From contig NC_134398.1 of NCBI RefSeq assembly GCF_050003625.1, forward strand, positions 310,001 to 374,000: a stretch of 64,000 bases of DNA, in the 5' to 3' direction. Source of the DNA: Haematobia irritans (lineage: Eukaryota; Arthropoda; Insecta; Diptera; Muscidae). The notes below the pieces were generated by a model. That model saw nothing but the letters and a program-made list of their open reading frames with translations, was not told the DNA's origin and ran no database searches. Of the stretch, positions 35,379 to 48,700 are shown piece by piece. Position 1 is the stretch's first letter; each line of letters starts with the position of its first letter. The translations under genes were made by a program, and so were the position numbers.

Positions 35379-38300
35379 GTACTCATAATTGAAATAAGAA
35401 GTAGACTCCCTTCAAATATTAAAATACTAGAGAATATTTCCAAATTTAATGTCGAAAAATGTGGTTTCTCATCTAAAAGACAACATATTTTGAAATTCAT
35501 TAATGATCAAAATAAATTGATTGAAAGTAAAATAAGCATTAAAAATTATAAAGCTGTACACCTGGATAGAGGTTCATAATTTCATAAAATTAAAAATGCT
35601 TCAAATCAAATCAATACCTAAATGATCTATCCCTGCCATATATAGTCCTTTCCATACAAAAGGTGGTATTGATCTGCCATATATAGTCCTTTCCATACAA
35701 AAGGTGGTATTGATCTTGTTTCTAATGAAACACAAGCATCCATTAATTGTGAGCATATATAGTGCTTTCCATACAAAAGGTGGTATTGATCCTGTTTCTA
35801 ATCTATATTGCTATTTAGGGTATTCTTTCGAAAAGTCTTGCGACGAGTGCAGAATTTCTGAACTTAATAAAAATATCATTAATAACGTTTATATTAAATT
35901 GACATAAGTACTCATAATTGAAATAAGAAGTAGACTCCCTTCAAATATTAAAATACTAGAGAATATTTCCAAATTTAATGTCGAAAAATGTAGTTTCTCA
36001 TCTAAAAGAAAACATATTTTGAAATTCATTAATGATCAAAATAAATTGAATGAAAGTAAAATAAGCATTAAAAATTATAAAGCTGTACACCTGGATAGAG
36101 GTTCATAATTTCATAAAATTAAAAATGCTTCAAATCAAATCAATACCTAAATGATCTATCCCTGCCAGCATTTCAAAGTTCCATTTCATCCCCATCGCTA
36201 CCACAGACTCGTAAATGTCACTACAACAATCGCCAACTGTGATGGGGGAAGCATACCAAAAAGTACAAAATGTACATGAAAGTATTTTGCCACCACTACT
36301 GTTAGAAGTGCCATTTTATATATTGTGAAACGCCAAGCGTAACTAGCTTATTATAATTTATTTAAATAAAAACGAAAAAAAGTGCTGAAAACATAGTTAT
36401 TACTCCTAAATTGTGAAAGGTATATGGTGAACAATTTTCGACTTTCCAAATGGAATAAAGTGATTGTTTTTTCCAGACACGCTGCCTCCATTGAGAATAA
36501 AAGCACTGACTGTTAGACGCTGCAACTTGTAACTTGCAACCTGTTACTCAACATCATTCTTTTATTAAGGCCGGTACTCTGTTCGGTTTTCGCGTTGAAA
36601 CTCCATACAAAACCAAAAAATGCGAAAAATTTGCGAAATTTTTTCCATTTGTGATACTTTGTTTTTTCATGTTGAAAAACTGACGTTTATAGCACGGCGC
36701 CATTTGCAATGTGAATTAAGAAATAATTTATTTTTTTTTAAACTATTTGTGCGGGTTTATAAATCAAACACGGACCATATTTTTGTTCCGAAACTATACA
36801 AAGGATCAAAGGAATAGCAGATCAATTGCCCAAGGAAAAATAAAATGTTATTTTGTAAAAACAAGCAACAATCACCAACTTAATCCAATATCGCTCCCTG
36901 TAAAATAGCGCTCCAAGCTACCTAAAAAAAACGCCGCTTTCTATGTGCGAAATAATGGTTTCCATAAAAATTTTTTGCAAGAATGAACATAGTACCGGCC
37001 TTTAATGAAAAAAGTTGTCTTAAATGTGATGAGATAAACGGAAAAATTTTATATATATAAGAATTTATAAATGTTTAATTGCTATTTAGGGTATTCTTTC
37101 GAAAAGTCTTGCGACGAGTGCAGAATTTCTGAACTTAATAAAAATATCATTAATAACGTTTATATTAAATTGACATAAGTACTCATAATTGAAATAAGAA
37201 GTAGACTCCCTTCAAATATTAAAATACTAGAGAATATTTCCAAATTTAATGTCGAAAAATGTGGTTTCTCATCTAAAAGACAACATATTTTGAAATTCAT
37301 TAATGATCAAAATAAATTGAATGAAAGTAAAATAAGCATTAAAAATTATAAAGCTGTACACCTGGATAGAGGTTCATAATTTCATAAAATTAAAAATGCT
37401 TCAAATCAAATCAATACCTAAATGATCTATCCCTGCCATATATAGTCCTTTCCATACAAAAGGTGGTATTGATCTGCCATATATAGTCCTTTCCATACAA
37501 AAGGTGGTATTGATCTTGTTTCTAATGAAACACAAGCATCCATTAATTGTGAGCATATATAGTGCTTTCCATACAAAAGGTGGTATTGATCCTGTTTCTA
37601 ATCTATATTGCTATTTAGGGTATTCTTTCGAAAAGTCTTGCGACGAGTGCAGAATTTCTGAACTTAATAAAAATATCATTAATAACGTTTATATTAAATT
37701 GACATAAGTACTCATAATTGAAATAAGAAGTAGACTCCCTTCAAATATTAAAATACTAGAGAATATTTCCAAATTTAATGTCGAAAAATGTAGTTTCTCA
37801 TCTAAAAGAAAACATATTTTGAAATTCATTAATGATCAAAATAAATTGAATGAAAGTAAAATAAGCATTAAAAATTATAAAGCTGTACACCTGGATAGAG
37901 GTTCATAATTTCATAAAATTAAAAATGCTTCAAATCAAATCAATACCTAAATGATCTATCCCTGCCAGCATTTCAAAGTTCCATTTCATCCCCATCGCTA
38001 CCACAGACTCGTAAATGTCACTACAACAATCGCCAACTGTGATGGGGGAAGCATACCAAAAAGTACAAAATGTACATGAAAGTATTTTGCCACCACTACT
38101 GTTAGAAGTGCCATTTTATATATTGTGAAACGCCAAGCGTAACTAGCTTATTATAATTTATTTAAATAAAAACGAAAAAAAGTGCTGAAAACATAGTTAT
38201 TACTCCTAAATTGTGAAAGGTATATGGTGAACAATTTTCGACTTTCCAAATGGAATAAAGTGATTGTTTTTTCCAGACACGCTGCCTCCATTGAGAATAA

Positions 38301-38879
38301 AAGCACTGACTGTTAGACGCTGCAACTTGTAACTTGCAACCTGTTACTCAACATCATTCTTTTATTAAGGCCGGTACTCTGTTCGGTTTTCGCGTTGAAA
38401 CTCCATACAAAACCAAAAAATGCGAAAAATTTGCGAAATTTTTTCCATTTGTGATACTTTGTTTTTTCATGTTGAAAAACTGACGTTTATAGCACGGCGC
38501 CATTTGCAATGTGAATTAAGAAATAATTTATTTTTTTTTAAACTATTTGTGCGGGTTTATAAATCAAACACGGACCATATTTTTGTTCCGAAACTATACA
38601 AAGGATCAAAGGAATAGCAGATCAATTGCCCAAGGAAAAATAAAATGTTATTTTGTAAAAACAAGCAACAATCACCAACTTAATCCAATATCGCTCCCTG
38701 TAAAATAGCGCTCCAAGCTACCTAAAAAAAACGCCGCTTTCTATGTGCGAAATAATGGTTTCCATAAAAATTTTTTGCAAGAATGAACATAGTACCGGCC
38801 TTTAATGAAAAAAGTTGTCTTAAATGTGATGAGATAAACGGAAAAATTTTATATATATAAGAATTTATAAATGTTTAAT
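35278..38879 (+). repeat. 1800-bp tandem duplication, nearly identical units
   Basis: Unit 1 (35280-37079) and unit 2 (37080-38879) match at an exact 1800 offset. The only difference I found line by line is T to A at 35521/37321. The junction shares only ATT. Each unit holds a smaller block also present at about 35210-35640, a 41-bp direct repeat ('gccatatatagtcc...'), a family C start and a family D copy. The small frames (67 and 65 codons) repeat with it. It is either a very recent duplication or an assembly artefact. Confidence 0.9.
36568..37001. mobile_element. Family D MITE in tandem unit 1
   Basis: 434 bp, reverse of the 7454 copy, TTA on both flanks (36565-36567 and 37002-37004). It is inserted in a family C element that starts CCCTGCC at 36160 and is cut off at the tandem junction. 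Confidence 0.8.
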
Positions 38880-39140
38880 GAAATTAATATACATCTACAT
38901 AATCGTGTTTTACTTGACCACAATGATTCTTTTACAAATACCTTAAAATGCACTTTTTTATAATTAGCAGGGGCTCTTATTGGCGTCGTTCTAAATTGAT
39001 CTAAAAAGGCACCTAATAATTGCACTGATGAGAAAAATTTTTTGTAGTAATTTGGCGTGGTACAACTTCTCAATAGTGACGGCGCTTTCCCGATGAGTTT
39101 TTAATGTCATATACGATTGTTTTCGACGTGGTGGGGATAA
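37960..39140 (+). mobile_element. Family C element carrying a family D MITE, tandem unit 2
   Basis: Starts CCCTGCCAGC, is interrupted by the family D copy at 38368-38801 (TTA flanks) and then continues through the rest of family C to about 39140, losing its GGCAGGG end. This copy shows what unit 1 lacked before the duplication cut it. Confidence 0.75.
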
Positions 39141-39165
39141 TAAGAGAGTGACAAATTACAATAAT

Positions 39166-39402
39166 GCGCCGTGCAGAATATAAGTTTATCCGGACGACAG
39201 TGGTCGTGTCGAACATACCCCATATATTGGCCACATTATAAGTTAAGTACGAAGGCATAATCGATACTGCTGCATGTTTATGGGATCGATAACACATTTA
39301 CCGATTATTTAGTCATCAACGAATTGTATCGATTGGACACACTGTAAGATTCTTTACACACACAGACATTCCGTCCGGAAAAACTTATAGTCTGTAAGAC
39401 GC
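39166..39402. mobile_element. Family B MITE
   Basis: About 237 bp, from 'gcgccgtgcagaatataag' to 'cttatagtctgtaagacgc', the same family as 5190. It directly follows the truncated family C element. Confidence 0.7.
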
Positions 39403-39481
39403 ATAAGATACAAACATTTGCAATGGTTATCGATAACTTATGGCTAGTGATGATCATTATGATGATAGTGATATCATTATA

Positions 39482-40720
39482 ACAGGTTGGCTGATAAGTC
39501 CCCGGTCTGACGCATAGATGGCGTCGCTAGTATTAAATGCATATTATTTTTATATAGTACCAACCTTCGAGACAAAATTTGACGTCTGTAAGTCAATTAG
39601 TTTGTGAGATAGAGCGTCTTTTGTGAAGCAACTTTTGTTATTGTGAAAAAAATGGAAAAAAAGGAATTTCGTGTTTTGATAAAATACTGTTTTCTGAAGG
39701 GAAAAAATACGGTGGAAGCAAAAACTTGGCTTGATAATGAGTTTCCGAACTCTGTCCCACGGAAATCAACAATAATTGATTGGTATGCAAAATTCAAGAG
39801 TGGTGAAATGAGCACGGAGGACGGTGAACGCAGTGGAAAGAGGTGATTACCGACGAAAACATCAAAAAAATCCACAAAATGATTTTGAATGACCGTAAAA
39901 TGAAGTTGATGGAGATAGCAGAGGCCTTAAAGATATCAAAGGAACGTGTTGGTCATATCATTCATCAATATTTGGATATGCGGAAGCTCTGTGCAAAATG
40001 GGTGCCACGCGAGCTCACATTTGACCAAAAACAACAACGTGTTGATGAATTTGAGCGGTGTTTGCAGCTGTTAACTCGTAATACACCCGAGTTTTTCAGT
40101 CGATATGTGACAATGGATGAAACATGGCTCCATCACTACACTCCTGAGTCCAATCGACAGTCGGCTGAGTGGACAGCGACCGGTGAACCGTCTCCGAAGC
40201 GTGGAAAGACTCTAAAGTGCGCTGGCAAAGTGATGGCCTCTGTTTTTAATTTTTATCGATTATCTTGAGAAGGGAAAAATCATCAACAGTGACTATTATA
40301 TGGCGTTATTGGAACGTTTGAAGGTTGAAATCGCGGCAAAACGGCCCCATATGAAGAAGAAAAAAGTGCGGTTCCATCAAGACAACGCTCCGTGCCATAA
40401 GTCATTGAGAACGATGGCAAAAATTCATGAATTGGGCTTCGAATTGCTTCGATCTGCCCCCCGGGGACTTTTTCTTGTTCTCAGACCTCAAAAGGATGCT
40501 CGCAGGGAACAAATTTGGCTGCAATGAAGAGGTGATCGCCGAAACTGAGGCCTATTTTGAGGCAAAACCGAAGGAGTACTACCAAAATGGTATCAAAAAA
40601 TTGGAAGGTCGTTATAATCGTTGTATCGCTCTTGAAGGGAACTATGTTGAACAATAAAAACGAATTTTGACAAAAAATGTGTTTTTCTTTGTTAGACCGG
40701 GGACTTATCAGCCAACCTGT
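39482..40720 (+). mobile_element. Himar1-like mariner (irritans subfamily), inactive
   Basis: 1239 bp with inverted ends ACAGGTTGGCTGATAAGTCC at both ends and TA duplications at 39480-39481 and 40721-40722. The transposase starts at 39652 (MEKKEFRVLIKYCFLKGK) and ends at 40657. It contains MDETW near 40113 and HQDNAPCH near 40376, and keeps the aspartate of the third catalytic position. Three small deletions break the frame near 39838, 40248 and 40450. The element is slightly shorter than Himar1 (about 1.29 kb), as the deletions predict. From memory of the family the retained protein is very close to Himar1, first found in the horn fly. Confidence 0.92.
39652..40657 (+). pseudogene. Mariner transposase pseudogene, three frameshifting deletions
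   Basis: Fragments: 39652-39844 (N-terminal helix-turn-helix part), about 39843-40268 (middle with the first catalytic Asp), and 40300-40657 in two overlapping frames (second and third Asp, C-terminus). The breaks are clean deletions of roughly 7, 17 and about 20 bases, with few point changes, so inactivation looks recent. Confidence 0.9.
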
Positions 40721-41128
40721 TAGATTATAAGGTGTGTTCACTACACCTTCGTTTTCCTGGAAAAGGTTAGAATTAAACGAGGCGTACCAAACTCGTTGAA
40801 TTCTTGCCTTGAATAACTTAAATTATCAATTTTCTTAGCTAAATATGGGCCTTCATAAATACTTTTGAATTTATCATACGGTTGTTTATCAATTAGTACA
40901 CTATCATTTACATTTATATTAAAAGGTTTTGCATTTCGGTCATAATAGGTTTTATTTCTATTATTATGTTTTTGTAGTAGTTCTTTTGTAGTGGAAATTT
41001 GACTTCCTTGCTATAGTTATCAATATTGTAAATTGGATCTAATATTCCTTTTAGTAATTCATTAGGCAAATTTACGTGTTTACCAAAAACTAGTTCGTCT
41101 GGACAAAATTTGCCAAAGTAAGTAAAGT

Positions 41129-42500
41129 CTAAATTCGGGCGGGGCCGACTATATTATACCCTTCATCACTATAGTTATATACCAACATTTTTGATAGCAA
41201 CTGTTTCAATTTCCAATTTCTTTGAGCTATAAAAAGGTTTCTTTTATAACCGATTTTATACTTCTAAAAATAGACTTAAAAATTAAATTGTCTAACACCT
41301 TGGGACGAAACACAATGTTAGTAATAATAAGAGAAACATAACGCAAGAGCCATTTTCATGCAATTGCACAAAAGTGCATTTATGATTTATCGGGCAATAC
41401 GTATGTATAAGAGGTGTAGGTAAATTTGAGACATTTTTAAAATTTTTGCTACGAGCTATATCTCGCCAAGATAGGTGGTCAATTATGGAAATTGTAACAA
41501 TATTTGGCTACATCAAGCCAAATCTATGCAACCCGGATCGTTATCTAAATCTTGTCCGATTCTGTGGATAGCCTGGGGAAATTATCTCAGACGCCTAAAT
41601 CGGAAGAATATATGGCGCTTTATCTGAATCTACGAGTTGGATCAAATTCGACACATTAAGATAGAATGTCGAGTCAGTTTGAGTAAAATCTCGTTGGAGA
41701 TCGGTGTACATATATGGAGCTATATCCAAATCTTAGCCAATTTGAACTAAATTTGGCACACATTTTGTTCAAATTGGAATGAAGCTTGGCCTCCGATAGT
41801 CCCATGTATCTAAATCGAGCGAAAGATATTTATAGGAGCTATATCTAAATCTGAATCGATTTCAACGACATTTAGCACACTTGACAATACAATCAGATAT
41901 ACTCTTTGTGCAAAATTTGAAGGAAATAAGGGCAAAAATTTGGCCTATGGAAAGATATACAGTCTGTCAAGAAAGTCTTTTGACATTGCCAACTATTTCA
42001 AATCCAAAAAAAAAAATTGAAATATTAAATATTTTATAAAATTTTTAATTCTGTGTACGTATGTATACTTTGCAAAATACATAATAAAATATTATTTTAA
42101 AATTTCATTATATTTAATTTTGGAACAAAACATAATTTTGATCCCATTGTCAAAACACTTTCTTGACAAACTGTATATGGGAGCTATATCTAAGCCTGAT
42201 CCAATTTGAGCGAAAATTAGCACTAGAATGCCAATTGCACTCCCTGTGCAAAATTTCACGTAAAGAAGTGTGATTTTTTTCCAAAATCAATAGGGATAGT
42301 CTTTGAGTCGAAATATGTCAAATTTGAGGACAATCGGATCTACAATGCGAGCTATACTTTTTAAATCGACTCAAAATTGAATTCTAAGACGATCGGTATA
42401 ATAAACGATGGGTCTGAAACTGGTATTTCTTGGCGTTATATACAAATGTACAAACTTATTATACCCTGTACCATAGAAGTGGTGGAGGGTATAAAAACGG
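41129..42500 (+). mobile_element. Muscoid interspersed repeat, type 1
   Basis: Starts 'ttcgggcggggccgactat' and ends 'ggtggagggtataaaaa'. The body repeats phrases such as 'gagctatatctaaatctg' and 'caaaatttga'. Long copies of such sequence are common in muscid and calliphorid flies. No coding frame and no clear class. Confidence 0.6.
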
Positions 42501-42646
42501 TGTTTGTTGTTGTGTTGCGGAAAAATGTAAAATACTTTAAATAAGTGTCCCAGTCTGAAATATTTTCGTCAATAAACGACCTAAGATATTCATTAAAAAC
42601 GCGGTGATTCCGTTAGACGGTTCCCAACGTTTCATGATTATACGCG

Positions 42647-42985
42647 GTGGAGAAATCAATTTTGCATAGTTTACACGATTCACTAAAAATGTCATTTTTG
42701 AATTCGGTTCCCAAATCGGATCTTATTGATTTCATCGCACCGTATTGCTTAGTACTAAGTTCGTTTCTGCGAAAAACGAATATCTTCATCTATCTCTGTA
42801 AATACGGTCTCAAACCAAGGGATGTTATTTTATTTATGCGAAATAATATGCCTGCCTATTTTTTCGTGCGAAAAATCCAGGTTTGTATAAATATGTGTCT
42901 GAAAATACTCAAAACAATGATTTCGCATTTATTCCGCGCTAACGTTTTTATATGGAGTATAACAGTTTTTTGTGCGAAAACGTGA
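42647..42985 (+). other. 112-codon ORF between two repeats, unassigned
   Basis: It starts in sequence with a palindromic look and contains a family D-like stretch ('gcgaaataata', 'gcgaaaaacgaat'), so it is probably MITE-derived. No domain is recognised. Confidence 0.15.
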
Positions 42986-43082
42986 TCTTAGTACTAGGCT
43001 TATACCAAAACAAAATTTTCGAATATTGACCTGGATACTGTCCTAGCGGTCTAAAACATGTTTTAGTTTGACTGAAATAAAT

Positions 43083-43964
43083 AACAAGTATATACGGCCG
43101 TAAGTTCGGCCAGGCCGAATCTTATGTACCCTCCACCATGAATTGCGTAGAAACTTCTACGAAAGACTGTCATCCACAAATTCCAACCCTCATGGTTGTT
43201 AAATATCATATACTACCACCACGTACCAAATTTCAACCATATCGGATGAATTTTGCTTCTCCAAGAGGCACTGGAGGTCAAATCTGGGGATCGGTTTATA
43301 TGGGAGCTATATATTATTATGGACTGATAGGAACCAATTACTGCATGGTTGTTGGATACTATATAACATCACGTACCAAATTTCAACCGAATGGGAAGAG
43401 TTTTGCTCTTCCAAGGTGCTCCGGAGGTCAAATCTGAGGATCGGTTTATATGGGGCATATATATATATAATTATGGACCGATATCAACCAATTTTTGCAT
43501 GGGTGTTTGAGGCCATATATTAACATCACGTACCAAATTTCAAATTCATAAATGTGGACCAATTTTTGCATGGTTATTAGAGTCCATATACTAACATCAT
43601 GTACCAAATTTCAGCCGGATCGGATGAAATTTGCTTCTCTTAGAGGCCTCGCAAGCCAAATCTGGGGGTCCGTTTATATGGGGGCTATACGTAAAAGTGG
43701 ACCGATATAGCCCATTTGCAATACCTCCGACCTACATCAATAACAACTACTTGTGCCAAGTTTCAAGTCGATAGCTTGTTTCGTTCGGAAGTTAGCGTGA
43801 TTTCAACAGACGGACGGACGGACGGACATGCTCAGATCGACTCAGAATTTCACCACGACCCAGAATATATATACTTTATGGGGTCTTCGAGCAATATTTC
43901 GATGTGTTACAAACGGAATGACAAAGTTAATATACCCCCCATCCTATGGTGGAGGGTATAAAAA
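43083..43964 (+). mobile_element. Muscoid interspersed repeat, type 2
   Basis: Starts 'aacaagtatatacggccgtaag' with the palindromic 'gttcggccaggccgaa', and ends 'ctatggtggagggtataaa'. Inner phrases 'acgtaccaaatttcaaccg' and 'gggagctatat' recur about every 170 bp. A 'gacggacggacggac' microsatellite lies near 43812. The 99-codon ORF within it is a by-product of the repeats. Confidence 0.7.
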
Positions 43965-45788
43965 TGTCAACTTAGGGGCTATCGTAACACAATTAAAACA
44001 ATTTTTTATGAATATCTACAGTATTCGCCCAAAATTCTGAATATTTATGAAATTGAGACATAACAGCATACAAAACCTTTGCTGATCGCATTTAGGAGCT
44101 TATAAGTAGAGCAAAAATATACCAAAAACTACTTTTGGGTCTTAAATATACTTTGGGGAAAAATGTATAACGTAAAACTTTTATAATTTGTTGCTCGTTA
44201 GAACCTGAAGTACAAAATTAGGTATGCATGGTATATAACTTACCTTCGAAGCTGATTGAAACACGATATAATAGATGTACATTTAATTCATAAATTCATT
44301 GTATTTATTATATTTTAATACTATTTAAATATTTGACAAATATTGACTGGTCTTGCTGCGCTTTAAGGTAGCATGGTGGTTTGTAGTCATAATGCTGTTC
44401 ACCTCTGCCAGGTTATCCTATGGAGTTCACAGTTAAAATCGAATGATTTTTTTATGGGATATATGGGGTAGGGGTTGCTTTACTTGTTTTCTAGTCAAAT
44501 TTACATAATAAACCTTAAAAATTATAAAAATCAATAACTTTGTGGCATATTTTCAATATTATTTTGATTACATATTATAATAGGTTTTTTTTGTCGTAAT
44601 TATTTTTTCTTATTTTTTGTCTATTTCTTTAATTTCAATAAAAAAAGTTCAAGACTTTGAATGTTGCAGTTTTACTTGCACCCTCGCTTTGTCTGAGAGT
44701 TGGGAGATTAGCGCCAACTATGTTATATGTTTTTAATCGAAAAAAAAACAATAAATTTCTAAATTAGGTAGCTGTGAAATGGAAACACAGGTTTTGGTAT
44801 CTAAAATTTTATAACCGATGCTAATATTAATAATTTGTATATCACCCTGTGTCGTACTGCTTCTCATTCATTTCTTAAAATCGTAGTTCATTTAATGTCT
44901 AATTTTTTTGCATATGTGTGGTTGTTTTGCGCGTACTAATTTTTAAAATACTTCTTGTTCACAATTTACAACGGCACGTTTAGTTTCTGCTTACGACATC
45001 TGATTTGTTTTTCTAAAAAAAAAATTAAATACAAAATGGCGATCAGACCGATTGTAACAAATCGGAAGCGGGAAACACTCGTATTTGAGGAGAGGGGTTT
45101 GTAATATCAACACTATTGTTTTGCTTCGTTATTATGTAAAGGTATGCAAGTATTTATATGCTTATGCAGTTGTTTAATATATGTTCTATCAATTGGGTTT
45201 TATTTCGTTTTGAAGTGGTAGCATAAAATTGTATATTTTTTTTGCGTGTGTATTGATTTGGGATTGTTGATGTTTTTGGGTATCGCTGGTGAAACAGCGA
45301 CGTTACTATTTCAGTTAACGTTAGCCATTGCTTATGGCGCGTAACGTTTACGTTTTGACTATCGGGAAGGAAGATTTGATTTTCTAATGGGTTGCATGAG
45401 TGTGTGTGTGTATTTTTTCTTTAGTTATGATTGGCTATTTTGTTGTTGTAGTTGTATTGAGTTTGCAAGGAGCGTGATTCATATTAGACTATGTTGTAAT
45501 CGGTTAAATTGTATTTATGGGATAATAGGAACCATCCTGTCACATGTGATCGTTTTTATCCTTCTCTCTGTCTGTCTATCCAATTACTGCTTGTGGCAGG
45601 GTTCTTGCGAAACTAGATTTGCGGTTAGTTTTAAACGGAAGAATGTTGTTGTTGGTGTAAGTGTCGGGTAATTGTAGTTGGGTTAGTATCAGTTGCACCC
45701 TGTTGCAATTGGTGGTTGGTCGATCGTTTCATCATCATTTCATATGCATCGACCAAATTTGCTCCATCCACTTGGACAAAACCCACAC
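43965..45788 (-). other. Likely NOL4-like 3' UTR and downstream DNA
   Basis: There is no ORF with family features. TG-rich sequence follows the NOL4-like stop on the minus strand, with an AATAAA on that strand at 45199-45204, about 585 bp downstream. 43965-45000 shows nothing recognisable. Confidence 0.4.
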
Positions 45789-48700
45789 TTACTGTTGCTG
45801 CACAAGTAATTGCTCCACTTGGTCGGCTGTGCGCAGAAGAAATGCTGCACTTTCTCTGTAAGCGGAGATAACTTGACGTGCGGCAGTTATTTCATTGGGG
45901 CTCAATTTGTGTGGCAAAAGGGGTGGGCGCACTGCAGTAGCATCTAGACCGTTATTGGGATTTATGTTATTTAGCCCCTGCTGTTGTTGCTGGTCTTGAG
46001 TCTGTTGCTGCTGAACCTGTTGCAGCTGTTGCAGTTGATGAGTGCCGACATTGCCATTGTTAAGGTTTGTATTGGCATTGAGTTGGTTAAGAGTGGCTAA
46101 ATTGTTGATGCTGGGACCATTGTTGTTGTTGGCGCTTTGGTTGTTTACATTGACGGATGTGCTAGGGGTATTTGAGGTGATGGTCGACGAACAAGAGGGT
46201 TTCATCGAAAGGTCGGTGGGAGTCACTGAAAATAATGGACAAATGAGATTAAATCTGTGTTTCAAATAAGTACGAAAATATCGATAACAAGATCGGTACC
46301 AAAAGAGAATACATTGAAATGGATCAAAGTCACATAAAGGCAATAGGAAGATTAAACGTAGCTTGCTTTGTTAGTAATTGTTAATATTTTTTATTTGCTT
46401 TCGGATATATTTTTCAGAAATCAGCTGTGTTGAGCTAATTTTACAAATATAGTGAAACCTCTCAGAAATCGACATCCAAGGTTGTCCCATTACATGGGAC
46501 AAATGTAACCGGGCTTTTCCTGTCACAAACTGTGACTTTTGCGACATATGTCGCAAAGGTAGTAACCCCACCTAATTTTGAATTAAAGAAATTGTGAATA
46601 TTTTTTAATTTAATTTTGATAAAAGGCATAAAAATTATTTGTATTATACCTATTCAAAACTCTACTAGATTTACGTCTCTTGTTCGCAACTTCAAACTAT
46701 TCTTGGTTTTCGTGGCTCATACACCCTCAAGAAATCGCTTCTCTAACATATGTTCCAAACATATTTTGCAGGAAGCAGATATATTATTGGATATTGCCGG
46801 AACATTGTTATGTTTGTTTTATGTGAACATATTATATGTTTGCAAACATTTTTAGACCAAACATATTATATGTTTGGAAGAATTTTTTTTACTAGCATTT
46901 AACACCATTTAAAATTGATCGTATTTAGAAATACAAACAAATATGAATTTTATTAACGAATAATTTCATTCATTTTAAAGGAAATATTTTTTTTCAATTG
47001 TTGCTTTGGATCATTCCCCACCAAGTTAAAATATAATTTGCCAAAAAAGTTATAATGTTATTCTGCTTTTAGAGATTCGAGTTTTTTCGCTAAAATGAAA
47101 AATAATTTTGAGCGGCAAAATTCGAACTCAATGCCCGCTTTTATTATTGAATGTGTCCGCCAACTCCTCTTGGACAACTTATTAATAACGAGGAACTAAA
47201 CTTTGTTTTTATACTATTTAATTTTTCACTATTTCCCTCTTTTTCATTTTACTAAAAAGAGTATAGAATATATTAATTTCCTTTGTCTGAATATTTTGAC
47301 TTAAGGTGGGTATTAAGTTCGAGTTTAGCCGCTAAAATTGCTATTTTTTCACGATTACTTTTCTTAATTAATCCACTTTAAGGAATACAAACTTTGTGAA
47401 AATTTGCTTTGGGATATTCCCCATCAGGTTATAATAAAATTTGCAACAAAATTTGTATAATTGTATGACTTTTTTTACTGATTTAGTTTTCACTTTAGCG
47501 ATTTTAGCGGCTAAACTCGAACTTAATACCCACCTTTACTCGACGAAATTTTTTTGCTGGGTCACTTATGGAAGACCTAAGTTGTTTTCCTTCATTCCTT
47601 CCAGTTTCTGTAGTAATTTGTGAAAGGATAACTATGAGCGAGTACCGACCGTTACGTTTACTGCACCATCGAATAGTTCATGACAATTTTGGCTTGGAAT
47701 TTCCAATTGAAATAAATCTTTTCCCAAGTTTTTTTAAACTCGTTTATAATTTTATTACCATTCCTGAGAACTGAAACTTCTTTGCACATATCATCATCTT
47801 GGATATCATTCGCTGTCTAGCTGAAGGAACTGAAGTATTTTGAGTTTGCGACGTTTGCTACTTTTTCTACATTTGTGACGTGTATGTGACTTTTACGACG
47901 TTTACAAATTTGCACAAACCTTAAAAAAAAAAAAATACAGGCCATCTCTGGTAATACCATGTCAAACATTTTATATTGTCCTCTTTCGAGAGTGTCCCAT
48001 TTGAAGAGGTGGCCTCCCGTAGAATTTTTTCGATCGTTTTAAATAGTAATAAATATTTATTATTTTTTAATTAATTAATTAATTTGTTTTCTTATTTTGT
48101 TATATTAATTGTTTTTGTTATGATAATGTATTGAGTATCATTTTTAGCTAAACATTTTCCCTCATATTCATAAAAGTTAACGTTAAATTTAAACTTACTA
48201 TTACCATACAAATTCCTTCGATAAACTGTCAGTAAATTATTATGAATATGGGCATTTGTTTTTTATATTTTATTGTTTCTTATTTTTAATTAATAATTAG
48301 TAAAATGTTTTGCTTTCATTATTTTTGTAAATATGTATTAATAAATTTTGTTGTTGTTATATTTTTGTAGATTTGGAATTTTGGATTCGTGAAGAAAGAA
48401 AAAATAAATAAATATCCTAATAATATATATCAAAAATTATTTGTGGTTTCACCATTGATCTCGACGTTTTGCCATTCGAAACCCCGATTTTTTTTTTCAA
48501 ACTAACATGCTATAGGATTCAACAAATGCTTGTGATGATAATACACGCGGAGATATAAAGCCATCCTCGTATGGCCCCGGAATGCTACACTCACAGAAAC
48601 AAGTCTTCAGCCCATTATTGAAATAACGGGCAACATATGGTTTAACATTTCGTATAATTTATGATTTTCTTTAATTAGTACTCACCGTTTCCTAGCGATG

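Noticed and set aside
39597..39875. Minus-strand ORF at the mariner start
   Set aside because: It is antisense to the transposase N-terminus.
43138..43437. 99-codon ORF
   Set aside because: It follows the period of the muscoid interspersed repeat and has no protein-like conservation.
43800..43835. GACGGACG run considered as a CRISPR-like or regulatory repeat
   Set aside because: It is a short tetranucleotide microsatellite inside a known type of fly repeat.
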